Assembly: GCA_964504335.1 (NCBI GenBank)
Contig: CAZDET010000044.1
Location: 1 to 43,238, forward strand
From: CAZDET01 sp964504335
GTDB taxonomy: Bacteria; Bacteroidota; Bacteroidia; Chitinophagales; Saprospiraceae
Reading direction: 5' to 3'
DNA: 43,238 nucleotides
Translations under genes and position numbers: made by a program
The notes under the pieces: model-generated
Told to the model about the DNA's origin: nothing
The model's database searches: none
The model's input: the letters and a program-made list of their open reading frames with translations, nothing else
Shown: piece by piece, positions 22,009 to 29,412 of the stretch
Position numbering within the stretch: position 1 is the first letter of the stretch
Layout: the number at the start of each line of letters is the position of its first letter

Positions 22009-25000
22009 TTAAAAAATGTACCGCAAGCCCAACTGCATCTGCCAGCGGGAATTCAGGCTGAAATCGTTGGTAAAGGTCTCGGTAAGATTCGGATCGAAAC
22101 GGTAGACCGGCCGATCGTCGGCTCCCACTGATACGCCGATTGGCTGTGTATTTGTCGGAAACTGCCGGACTCCCCAGTCGCTGTTGAGCAAGTTCCCTGC
22201 ATTGAGGATGTCCCAGCTAAACTGAATCGTGTGGCCGTTCGGCAGGTTGTAATCCTGCAGGAAGCGGATATCCCAGGTGCTGAACCAGGGACTAAGAATG
22301 GCGTAGCGCTCGGCGTATTGCCCGCGGCGGCCGTTCAGGTATTCGTCCTGCTGGATGTAGTTTTCCAACGCTGCTCGCTGTTGCTCGGCAGAAGCATTAG
22401 GAGAGGATTCGAAATCGTATTGCTGCAATTCCGAAGTCGTGGGAATGTAGATCAGGTCATTCAGCCCGGATGCATCCCGGTTGATGTCACCGGAGTAGGT
22501 GTAGGTGAAGCGGCCGCCTTCAGCGTACTCGAAGAACAGGCCGATAGTCGTACCCCAGGGGCCGTATGTGAATGCCTTATTGGCCGCACCGACGATGCGG
22601 TGCCGATTGCCGTAGAGCGAAGGGGCCAGTACGGCGCGATTGACGTTGCCGAAGGCCGGGTTGCGCTCGTAGGCATCGCTGGAAATTTCCGCCTCAATCG
22701 AGCTGGCCTCCTCGGCATTGAGGTAGTTGTATCCGATGCTGGTGAACAGTCCGTTGGGCCAGGTGCGCTGCAACTGAACGGTAGTGTTGAAAGAACGTCC
22801 GATATCGGTGTTCGTAAACACATAGGCATTCGTCAGGACAGTATCGCCGGTAAAGAAGTCTGTATAGAAGGCCCGATCAAAGCTGTTGGCCTGGTAAATC
22901 GGGCGATTGTCGGGGCCTTGCAGGGTGCCGGTAGGCTCGCGCAAACCGAAGTTGCGCACGAGCATGGCATTGACGTCCCGGGTATAAATGACGTCGGCGG
23001 AGACGGTCCAGCCGTCGCCAAAGGCCACATCGCCACCGAGGTTGGAGCGCCACACCTGCGGCCAGTTGAAGTTCGGATCGGTAACGGTGTAGAAGAAATT
23101 GTTGGGGTTGGCCACCTGGTTGCCTACCCACACAAAGGGGAAGCGACCGGTGAAGAGTCCGGAGCCACCGCGCAATTGAGCGGTTTGGTCGCCGGTAATA
23201 TCCCAGTTGAAGCCGAGGCGCGGCGAAATCAGCGGGTTGTTATCCGGCAGTTCGGTATGGTCGAAGGTGATGGCTTCGTTGTTCTCGTCGTAGTATACGA
23301 TGCTCGGATCGTAGCAGCAGTTCCGGAGGATATTTTCGTCGATCAACTCCGAAGTGTTGTAGTACAGCGGAATATCGACGCGCAATCCAAGCGTGAGGCG
23401 GAAATCGCGGGTCACATCCCATTCGTCCTGGATGTAAGCGGCTACCTGGCCGACGTTGGTCTCGGCAAGTGCCCAGGAGGTACCGTCGAAGCCCGGGGGG
23501 ATATCATCGCTCGCCGGAGGGCGCTGGTTGGTTTCGAACAGATTGCGGGCGTGGTCGACCACGGCATCCATGCTACCGGCCTCCACAAAATCGACGAAGG
23601 CCTGCACGCTCTCAAAGCCAGGGCCAAAGGTGCCGCCGGGGTAGGGCACCCCGAAGGGTTCGTACACGCCGAGATTGAAGCTGTTGTCGAATTCGAAGCG
23701 CTCCAGAGTACCTCCTATTGTCAGCGTATGATCGCCCAGGAAGACGTTGAAATTATTGGTTATCTGAAAGACATCCTGATTGAGGCGGTTATTGATGGAG
23801 AACGGCTCGTGGCCGGCTACGATGTAGCGAATCCCGTCGCGGTTGATGTTCAGTACGGGAAAGGGGCTGGACAGGGGGTCGCGGGTATCCCGGAAGGCGG
23901 TATATCCGACCTGGAGTTTGTTTGAATATTTGTTGCCAAACAGGGAGCGCAATTCGAGGATGCCGGAGTGGATCTGATTGTTGATCTGATAGCCGCTATT
24001 GAAAAACTGCAGCGTGGTAGCATCCGGCCCCCGTCGGCCGAGTGCCGATGGGTGAGCGGGTTTCTGCTTGGAGGCGTCGAGGAAGTTGTACGTAGCCGTA
24101 AGTGAATGCTGCTGACTAATGTTCCAGTCGAGCTTGATAATGCCCTTTTCGTTGTTCGTCTCGTGGATGTAATCCTCGTAAGCACCGGTTTCGTATCCGA
24201 ATCGGTCAAACAGGGTCTGGCTGACCCGTTCGAGATCTTGTGCTTCTACCCGGGAGACCTGCTCGCCGGAGCGGTCGGGTGTCAGGGCAATAAAGTTAGA
24301 ACCCTGATCATCGCGGCGTTCGATTTCGGCATTGACGAAGAAAAACAACTTGTTTTTAATGATTGGGCCTCCGAGGCTGAAGCCGGTTTGTAGCTGGTCC
24401 AATTCGGGTACGAAGATATCCTCTCCTTCTACTTTACTTCCGGTGAGGTCCTGGTTGCGGTAAAACCCGAAGACCGTTCCGTGAAATTCGTTGGTTCCGC
24501 TCTTGGTCACGGCGTTAACCGCCGCTCCGGTAAAACCGGATTGCGTGACGTCGTAAGGGGCCAGGCTGACCTGGATTTGTTCGATCGCGTCCAGGGAGAT
24601 GGGCTGCGCGTCGGTTTGCCCGCCAGGAGTGGCGGCGTCGAGGCCGAAGGGGTTGTTGAAGATGGAACCGTCGAGGCTGAAGTTGTTAAACTGGTCGTTA
24701 CGACCGGCAAAGCTGTTCCCGTCGGAAGCGGGGGTAAGGCGGTAGTAATCGGCCGCAGAACGGCTGATGGTCGGTAGGCGGGTAATGGTCTCCCGGTCGA
24801 TATTAGTCGCCGCGCCCGTGCGCTCGCTGTTCAGAATGTCGTTGCGATTGGCGGTAATCGTGACGGCATCCAGGTCTACGGAGCCTTCCGGAAGCGTGAA
24901 ACTGATTTCGCGTTCCTGGCCGAGCTGAAGGAACAGGTCCGTGATGACTTCCGATTGGTAGCCGACATAGGACGCTTCTACCCGATAGGGGCCACCCACG

Positions 25001-25221
25001 CGCAGGTTGCGCAGGGTGAATCGCCCTTCATCGAGCGTAGTGATGCCGTAGCGGGTACCGGTGGGTTCGTGTACGGCTGTCACCGTAGCGCCGAAGAGCC
25101 CTTCTCCGTATTCATCGGTGACCTCACCGGTCAGAGTGGCCGTTGTGACCTGAGCCCAGGCAGTTCCGGCAACTAGGGTTAGTAGCAGCGTTGCACATAC
25201 GCGCTGTAAAAGTTGTACCAT
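22009..25221 (-). CDS. TonB-dependent receptor with carboxypeptidase-like N-terminus (Oar-like)
   Basis: This 1070-residue outer-membrane receptor has a signal peptide (1-23, ending AGTAWA), a carboxypeptidase-regulatory-like Ig domain (about 27-112: TLTGEVTDEYGEGLFGATVT, YVGYQSEV), a plug (about 118-250) and a large beta barrel ending in a C-terminal aromatic residue (LGLRYIF). FNNFSLDGSIFNNPFGL and AAVNAVTKSGTNEFHGTVFG are typical of the Oar-like subfamily, whose ligands are mostly unknown (peptides, proteins or large molecules). There is no SusD partner beside it, so a SusC-type glycan locus is unlikely. It has a good upstream -7 box and a strong downstream terminator, so it is a single transcript. 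Confidence 0.94.
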   Translation of the reverse strand: MVQLLQRVCATLLLTLVAGTAWAQVTTATLTGEVTDEYGEGLFGATVTAVHEPTGTRYGITTLDEGRFTLRNLRVGGPYRVEASYVGYQSEVITDLFLQLGQEREISFTLPEGSVDLDAVTITANRNDILNSERTGAATNIDRETITRLPTISRSAADYYRLTPASDGNSFAGRNDQFNNFSLDGSIFNNPFGLDAATPGGQTDAQPISLDAIEQIQVSLAPYDVTQSGFTGAAVNAVTKSGTNEFHGTVFGFYRNQDLTGSKVEGEDIFVPELDQLQTGFSLGGPIIKNKLFFFVNAEIERRDDQGSNFIALTPDRSGEQVSRVEAQDLERVSQTLFDRFGYETGAYEDYIHETNNEKGIIKLDWNISQQHSLTATYNFLDASKQKPAHPSALGRRGPDATTLQFFNSGYQINNQIHSGILELRSLFGNKYSNKLQVGYTAFRDTRDPLSSPFPVLNINRDGIRYIVAGHEPFSINNRLNQDVFQITNNFNVFLGDHTLTIGGTLERFEFDNSFNLGVYEPFGVPYPGGTFGPGFESVQAFVDFVEAGSMDAVVDHARNLFETNQRPPASDDIPPGFDGTSWALAETNVGQVAAYIQDEWDVTRDFRLTLGLRVDIPLYYNTSELIDENILRNCCYDPSIVYYDENNEAITFDHTELPDNNPLISPRLGFNWDITGDQTAQLRGGSGLFTGRFPFVWVGNQVANPNNFFYTVTDPNFNWPQVWRSNLGGDVAFGDGWTVSADVIYTRDVNAMLVRNFGLREPTGTLQGPDNRPIYQANSFDRAFYTDFFTGDTVLTNAYVFTNTDIGRSFNTTVQLQRTWPNGLFTSIGYNYLNAEEASSIEAEISSDAYERNPAFGNVNRAVLAPSLYGNRHRIVGAANKAFTYGPWGTTIGLFFEYAEGGRFTYTYSGDINRDASGLNDLIYIPTTSELQQYDFESSPNASAEQQRAALENYIQQDEYLNGRRGQYAERYAILSPWFSTWDIRFLQDYNLPNGHTIQFSWDILNAGNLLNSDWGVRQFPTNTQPIGVSVGADDRPVYRFDPNLTETFTNDFSLNSRWQMQLGLRYIF

Positions 25222-25250
25222 TGATAAAGCTGTTGGGTTGAGTGATGGGG

Positions 25251-25277
25251 CAAAGATACTTGGAATTCGTTAACAAA
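25251..25277 (-). promoter_or_regulatory. Promoter of the large TonB receptor gene
   Basis: On the minus strand, TATCTTTG (25251-25258) is an exact TAnnTTTG and TTTG (25274-25277) lies 15 bases upstream, slightly closer than the usual -33 distance. The start codon is 30 bases downstream of the box. Confidence 0.65.
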
Positions 25278-25430
25278 TAATTAAGCTTAGATTGAGCTTC
25301 ACTTAACGACAAGGTGATTTTGGCAGCACGGCAAATTTTCTTCGTTTATTGTAGCTGGATTACTTCCGGTTTTTTGGTTTTTTGCCGATTCCAATAGGAA
25401 GTGAATAGTTGGGGTGTTAATAATACTGAC

Positions 25431-27512
25431 ATGGCAATGACGGAGACGGTTATCATCAGCAGGGATCAAAGCTGGCTGGATTTCAACCACCGCGTATTAC
25501 AGGAGGCAAGCGACCCCACAGTGCCCCTTTACGAGCGCCTCCACTTCCTGGCAATCTACAGTTCTAATCTAGACGAATTCTATCGTGTAAGGGTCGCTGC
25601 GCTGCGCTCCTTTCGCAAAATCAAAAAGAAGCAGCGCCGCGAGCTATTCGACTTCAAACCTAAAAAAGAGCTAAACGCGATCCGGGAGCTCGTCCAGCAG
25701 CAACAGGAGCAGTTTGGGCGCATCTTTCGCACCGAAATCCTGCCCGCGCTCGAAGCGGAACATATTCTGTTGCGTCAGCCGGAGGACCTGAGTGAGGCGC
25801 AATGTCAATTTGCCCACAGGTACTTTGAAGAACAGGTGAAGAAAGAATTGTCCAAGAAGCAACTCGTTCGCGAAGGGGAGGTGCCCTTCCTCGAGAATCG
25901 TCAGCAGTACTTATTGGTAGAGACCCAGACCGACGAACACCTCTATTTGATCAATATCCCAACGGCAAAGCTCCCCCGCTTTGTGGTGCTGCCGCCCGAC
26001 CCCGTCAACCACTTTTGTACGACCTTTCTCGACGATATTATTCGGGTGAATCTGGAAGAGTGGCTGGAGGAACCCATTCGGGGGGCCTACGCCATCAAAT
26101 TGAGCCGGGACGCCGATCTATACATCGACAATGAATACTCTGGCGACTTGCTGGAAAAGATCAAAGCTGCACTGGAGGATCGGGATTCCGGGTTGCCCAC
26201 CCGTTTTCTGTACGATGCCAACATGCCCGAAACCCTGGTGCGGACCTTGAAGGCAAGCTTCGGCATGTCGAAGCACGATATGATCCCCGGGGCACGCTAC
26301 CACAATTTTCACGACTTTTTCGATTTCCCCTGTCCTCAGGGTCGAGCGGATCTGAACAACCCTCCCCTCGATCCTTTGCCACATCCAGTACTGGAGGGAG
26401 CGTCTTCGATTCTGGCGACGATGGCCGAGCGGGATCTCCTCCTGCATTTTCCCTATCAGAAGTACGACTACGTGCCGGCGCTCATCCGCGAAGCAGCCGA
26501 TCATCCCGAAGTGACGGATATAAAGATTACGCTATACCGGGTAGCCAAAAAATCGAGTGTCGTAGAAGCCCTGCTCTACGCCCGCCAGCGCGATAAGAAG
26601 GTGCGCGTATTCGTAGAGGCCAAAGCTCGCTTCGACGAGGAGTCCAACCTGTACTGGGGCAGCGAATTGGAGCGTGCGGGCGCCAAGGTGCGCTACAGCT
26701 ATCCGGGGATAAAAGTGCACACGAAGTTGTTGCAAGTAACCCGCATTTCGCCGGATAGAGAGAAAACTCGATACACGTACGTAGGAACGGGCAATTTCAA
26801 CGAAAAAACCGCTCGTATTTACGCGGATCACGCGCTGATCACAACCGATAGACGCATCGGCGACGATGTGGCAAAAGTATTTGAATTGCTGGAGGGCGAC
26901 CTGATCGTCCCCAACTCCCGACACTTGTTAGTAGCCCCTTTCAATATGCGGGATCGCTTCGTGGCGATGATCGATCGGGAGATTCAGCATGCCCGGGCGG
27001 GAAAGTTTGCCGAAATCTTCGTCAAACTCAACAGCCTGGAAGAGATGGGGATGATTGAAAAATTGCGGATGGCTGCCGACGCCGGCGTACGGGTACGGTT
27101 GGTCGTGCGTGGCATCTGCCGATTGAATCCGGGGGAGGAAGAGGAAAATTTGGAAATCATCAGTATCGTCGATCGATTTCTGGAACACGCTCGCGTCTAC
27201 GTATTTGAAAATAATGGAGAGCGGGAAGTCTACCTCGGATCTGCCGACTGGATGAGCCGAAACCTATTCAAACGCGTCGAGGTGGTTACTCCGATATTTG
27301 ATCAGGCGCTGCAGGAGGAATTAATGCACATCCTGGAAATGCAGTGGCGCGATAACACCAAAGCCCGGCAAGTTCGCGCCGAGCGGGACAACCCCTATCG
27401 GCAGCCTGCCACCCCGGATAGCCCGGAATACCGAGCCCAAATTGATACCTACCACTACTTTGCCCAACAGGCCTCTACGCCTACCGACGAGCCGGAAAAA
27501 ACAGCCGGATAG
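25431..27512 (+). CDS. ppk1: Polyphosphate kinase 1
   Basis: Ppk1 reversibly polymerises the terminal phosphate of ATP into inorganic polyphosphate. I start it at ATG 25431 (693 residues) rather than the upstream GTG. The N-terminal helical domain opens with SWLDFNHRVLQEA and LAIYSSNLDEFYRVRVAAL. The two phospholipase-D-like catalytic domains contain GIKVHTKLLQV, where His430 is the expected phosphorylated residue, YVGTGNFNEKTARIYADHAL, and FLEHARVYVF with the second conserved His586, followed by YLGSADWMSRNL. Length and motifs are normal. A hairpin terminator overlaps its stop codon, so it is transcribed separately from the betaine-lipid genes that follow after 54 bases, though the theme of phosphate economy is shared. 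Confidence 0.97.
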   Translation: MAMTETVIISRDQSWLDFNHRVLQEASDPTVPLYERLHFLAIYSSNLDEFYRVRVAALRSFRKIKKKQRRELFDFKPKKELNAIRELVQQQQEQFGRIFRTEILPALEAEHILLRQPEDLSEAQCQFAHRYFEEQVKKELSKKQLVREGEVPFLENRQQYLLVETQTDEHLYLINIPTAKLPRFVVLPPDPVNHFCTTFLDDIIRVNLEEWLEEPIRGAYAIKLSRDADLYIDNEYSGDLLEKIKAALEDRDSGLPTRFLYDANMPETLVRTLKASFGMSKHDMIPGARYHNFHDFFDFPCPQGRADLNNPPLDPLPHPVLEGASSILATMAERDLLLHFPYQKYDYVPALIREAADHPEVTDIKITLYRVAKKSSVVEALLYARQRDKKVRVFVEAKARFDEESNLYWGSELERAGAKVRYSYPGIKVHTKLLQVTRISPDREKTRYTYVGTGNFNEKTARIYADHALITTDRRIGDDVAKVFELLEGDLIVPNSRHLLVAPFNMRDRFVAMIDREIQHARAGKFAEIFVKLNSLEEMGMIEKLRMAADAGVRVRLVVRGICRLNPGEEEENLEIISIVDRFLEHARVYVFENNGEREVYLGSADWMSRNLFKRVEVVTPIFDQALQEELMHILEMQWRDNTKARQVRAERDNPYRQPATPDSPEYRAQIDTYHYFAQQASTPTDEPEKTAG

Positions 27513-27521
27513 GCTGTTTTT
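27497..27521 (+). terminator. Intrinsic terminator overlapping the ppk1 stop codon
   Basis: AAAAACAGCC (27497-27506) pairs with GGCTGTTTTT (27512-27521) around the loop GGATA, with the T-run built into the stem. The ppk1 TAG (27510-27512) lies in the loop and right arm. Confidence 0.8.
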
Positions 27522-27534
27522 GTACCGGACCTGC

Positions 27535-27542
27535 TATATTTG
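27535..27542 (+). promoter_or_regulatory. Candidate -7 box for btaAB
   Basis: TATATTTG matches TAnnTTTG exactly, 24 bases before the GTG start of btaA and just after the ppk1 terminator. A TTTG at 27519-27522 is only 12 bases upstream, which is too close for an ideal -33 element. Confidence 0.6.
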
Positions 27543-27566
27543 TCGGTGCTCTAACTATTTGTTGCA

Positions 27567-28724
27567 GTGAAACAGACACAAAATCTCCGCGATTGGATCT
27601 TTCGCCAGGTCCATAGCAATAACTTAGTTTACAACACTTGCTGGGAAGACCCTCGCTGTGATCGCGATTTGCTGGGGATCGATGCAGAGAGCAAGATGGT
27701 CATGATTACCAGCGCCGGCTGCAACGCACTGGATTACCTCCTGGACAATCCGACCTCGATTGCGTCAATTGATGTCAACCCGCGTCAAAACGCGCTCTTA
27801 CAGCTCAAGCGGGTGGCCATCCAACAGCTTTCCTTCGACGATCTTTTTCAGGTATTCGGCCGTGGACGGCACACCCGCTTCGATCAGTTGTATCGTCAAT
27901 TCCTCCGCTCCGAGCTTCCGGAATACGCGCGCAATTACTGGGACGATAACACCAACTATTTCAATGGCCGCGGACCGCGAAAGACCTTCTACCACTATGG
28001 TACTGCCGGAACGTTTGCCTTTTTGGCCGAGCGTTACATCCGGACCCGCAAGAAAATATACCGGCAAATCACCGACCTGTTTCAGGCGTCCAGTTTAGAT
28101 GAACAGCGGGCTATTTACGACCGCATCGAGCACCGGGTGCTGAATCAGCTTATCCAGTGGATCGTCAACCGGCATCTGACGATGTGCCTGCTCGGCGTGC
28201 CGCGATCACAGCAGCAGCTTTTCAAAACGCGTTATCCTGACGGCGCGATGGGATTCATCCGCGAGTGCCTGCGGCACGTATTTACCCAGTTGCCCATTGG
28301 CGAAAACTACTTCTGGTACCTCTACTTCCACGGGTGCTACCTGCCTGACAATTGCCCGAATTATCTGCTGCCTGAATACCAGCCCACCCTTGCCGAGCGG
28401 GTCGATCGTATCCAACAGCACAACACTACCATCAGTGGCTTCTTGCAAGCCCATCCAGACACTTACACGCACTACGTGCTGTTGGATCATCAGGATTGGC
28501 TGGCGGAAAATGATCGCCTGGCGCTCGAAGAGGAGTGGAAACTCATCTTAAAAAATAGCCGGTCCGGCACCAAAATTTTGTTGCGCTCGGCCGCCGAACA
28601 CGTGGACTTCTTCCCCGACTTCGTACACGAAGCCGTTGATTTTCAGTCTGCCGAACTCGCCGAGCAACATCATCGCGATCGGGTAGGCACGTACGCCAGT
28701 GTTTACTTGGGCACCGTGAGGTGA
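27567..28724 (+). CDS. btaA: BtaA: SAM:diacylglycerol 3-amino-3-carboxypropyltransferase
   Basis: BtaA makes diacylglyceryl-homoserine by moving the aminocarboxypropyl group of S-adenosylmethionine to diacylglycerol, the first step of betaine lipid (DGTS) synthesis at the membrane. The 385-residue protein carries the DUF3419/BtaA blocks: NLVYNTCWEDPRCDRDLL near the start, the SAM-binding ITSAGCNALDYLLDNP followed by IASIDVNPRQNALLQLK, TMCLLGVPRSQQQL, YFWYLYFHGCY and YVLLDHQDWLAEN. The only sensible start is the GTG at 27567, since the conserved sequence begins at once. btaB follows after 24 bases. This lipid is phosphorus-free and usually replaces phospholipids during phosphate limitation; expression here is inferred. 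Confidence 0.92.
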   Translation: MKQTQNLRDWIFRQVHSNNLVYNTCWEDPRCDRDLLGIDAESKMVMITSAGCNALDYLLDNPTSIASIDVNPRQNALLQLKRVAIQQLSFDDLFQVFGRGRHTRFDQLYRQFLRSELPEYARNYWDDNTNYFNGRGPRKTFYHYGTAGTFAFLAERYIRTRKKIYRQITDLFQASSLDEQRAIYDRIEHRVLNQLIQWIVNRHLTMCLLGVPRSQQQLFKTRYPDGAMGFIRECLRHVFTQLPIGENYFWYLYFHGCYLPDNCPNYLLPEYQPTLAERVDRIQQHNTTISGFLQAHPDTYTHYVLLDHQDWLAENDRLALEEEWKLILKNSRSGTKILLRSAAEHVDFFPDFVHEAVDFQSAELAEQHHRDRVGTYASVYLGTVR

Positions 28725-28748
28725 TCTTCGCACATAAATACGTCATCC

Positions 28749-29393
28749 ATGTCGCATTCAAAGGAGGCCGTTGTTGATCAGGCCAATCGCATCCGAGGAT
28801 ACTATCGCTTTCAATCCAAGATTTACGACCTCACCAGGTGGTCGTTTCTGTTTGGTAGATCCGCCATTTTGCAGCGTCTGCCCTTCGAAAAGCAAGAAAC
28901 TTTCAAGGCGCTGGAAGTTGGATGCGGAACGGGAGTTAACTTGGCCAAATTGCAGCGGCTCTACCCTAACAGCCAACTGATTGGCATGGATGTGTCGGCT
29001 GATATGCTCGATATCGCCCGCCGCCGGCTACCGGGTCAAATAGACCTGATTGCTGCTCCCTACGGCGAAGGCAAGTACGAATGGCAGGGGGCACTGGATG
29101 CCATCCTGTTTTCTTATTCCCTGACCATGATCAACCCCCAGTGGTCCGAACTGCTCGAAGCCGCCTACCGGGACCTGAAGCCCGGTGGCTACATCGCGGT
29201 GGTCGATTTTCACTACAGCTCCAAGGAGTGGTTTCGGCGGCACATGTCCAATCACCACGTGCGCATGGAGGGCCATTTGCTCCCGGTACTCGAACAGCGC
29301 TTTGCCACCATCTATCGCTCCGTGAAATCAGCCTACGGCGGGGTTTGGGAATATGTGCAGTTTGTCGGCAAAAAAGCGGAGGCGGTGGGGTAG
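28749..29393 (+). CDS. btaB: BtaB: diacylglyceryl-homoserine N-methyltransferase
   Basis: BtaB methylates the amino group of diacylglyceryl-homoserine three times with S-adenosylmethionine to give the betaine lipid DGTS. The 214-residue protein is a class I methyltransferase. Its N-terminus RGYYRFQSKIYDLTRWSFLF is a BtaB signature. SAM motif I is LEVGCGTGVNLAKL, the acidic ribose-binding loop is LIGMDVSADML, and LFSYSLTMINP and LKPGGYIAVVDFHY follow in the usual order. Its position 24 bases after btaA supports the assignment, because the two enzymes act in sequence. It faces the AAA ATPase gene with only 19 bases between stop codons and no visible terminator. Confidence 0.92.
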   Translation: MSHSKEAVVDQANRIRGYYRFQSKIYDLTRWSFLFGRSAILQRLPFEKQETFKALEVGCGTGVNLAKLQRLYPNSQLIGMDVSADMLDIARRRLPGQIDLIAAPYGEGKYEWQGALDAILFSYSLTMINPQWSELLEAAYRDLKPGGYIAVVDFHYSSKEWFRRHMSNHHVRMEGHLLPVLEQRFATIYRSVKSAYGGVWEYVQFVGKKAEAVG

Positions 29394-29412
29394 TGGTATA
29401 GTACTAACCAAC

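Noticed and set aside
22231..23925. 564-codon open frame on the + strand opposite the large TonB receptor gene
   Set aside because: It is entirely antisense to a receptor with clear family motifs. It has no recognisable domain and an unnatural Val/Gly/Ala/Glu-rich composition, and long antisense frames are expected in GC-rich genes with this codon use.
22009..25221. SusC-type polysaccharide utilisation locus
   Set aside because: No SusD-like gene or glycoside hydrolase lies near either TonB receptor.
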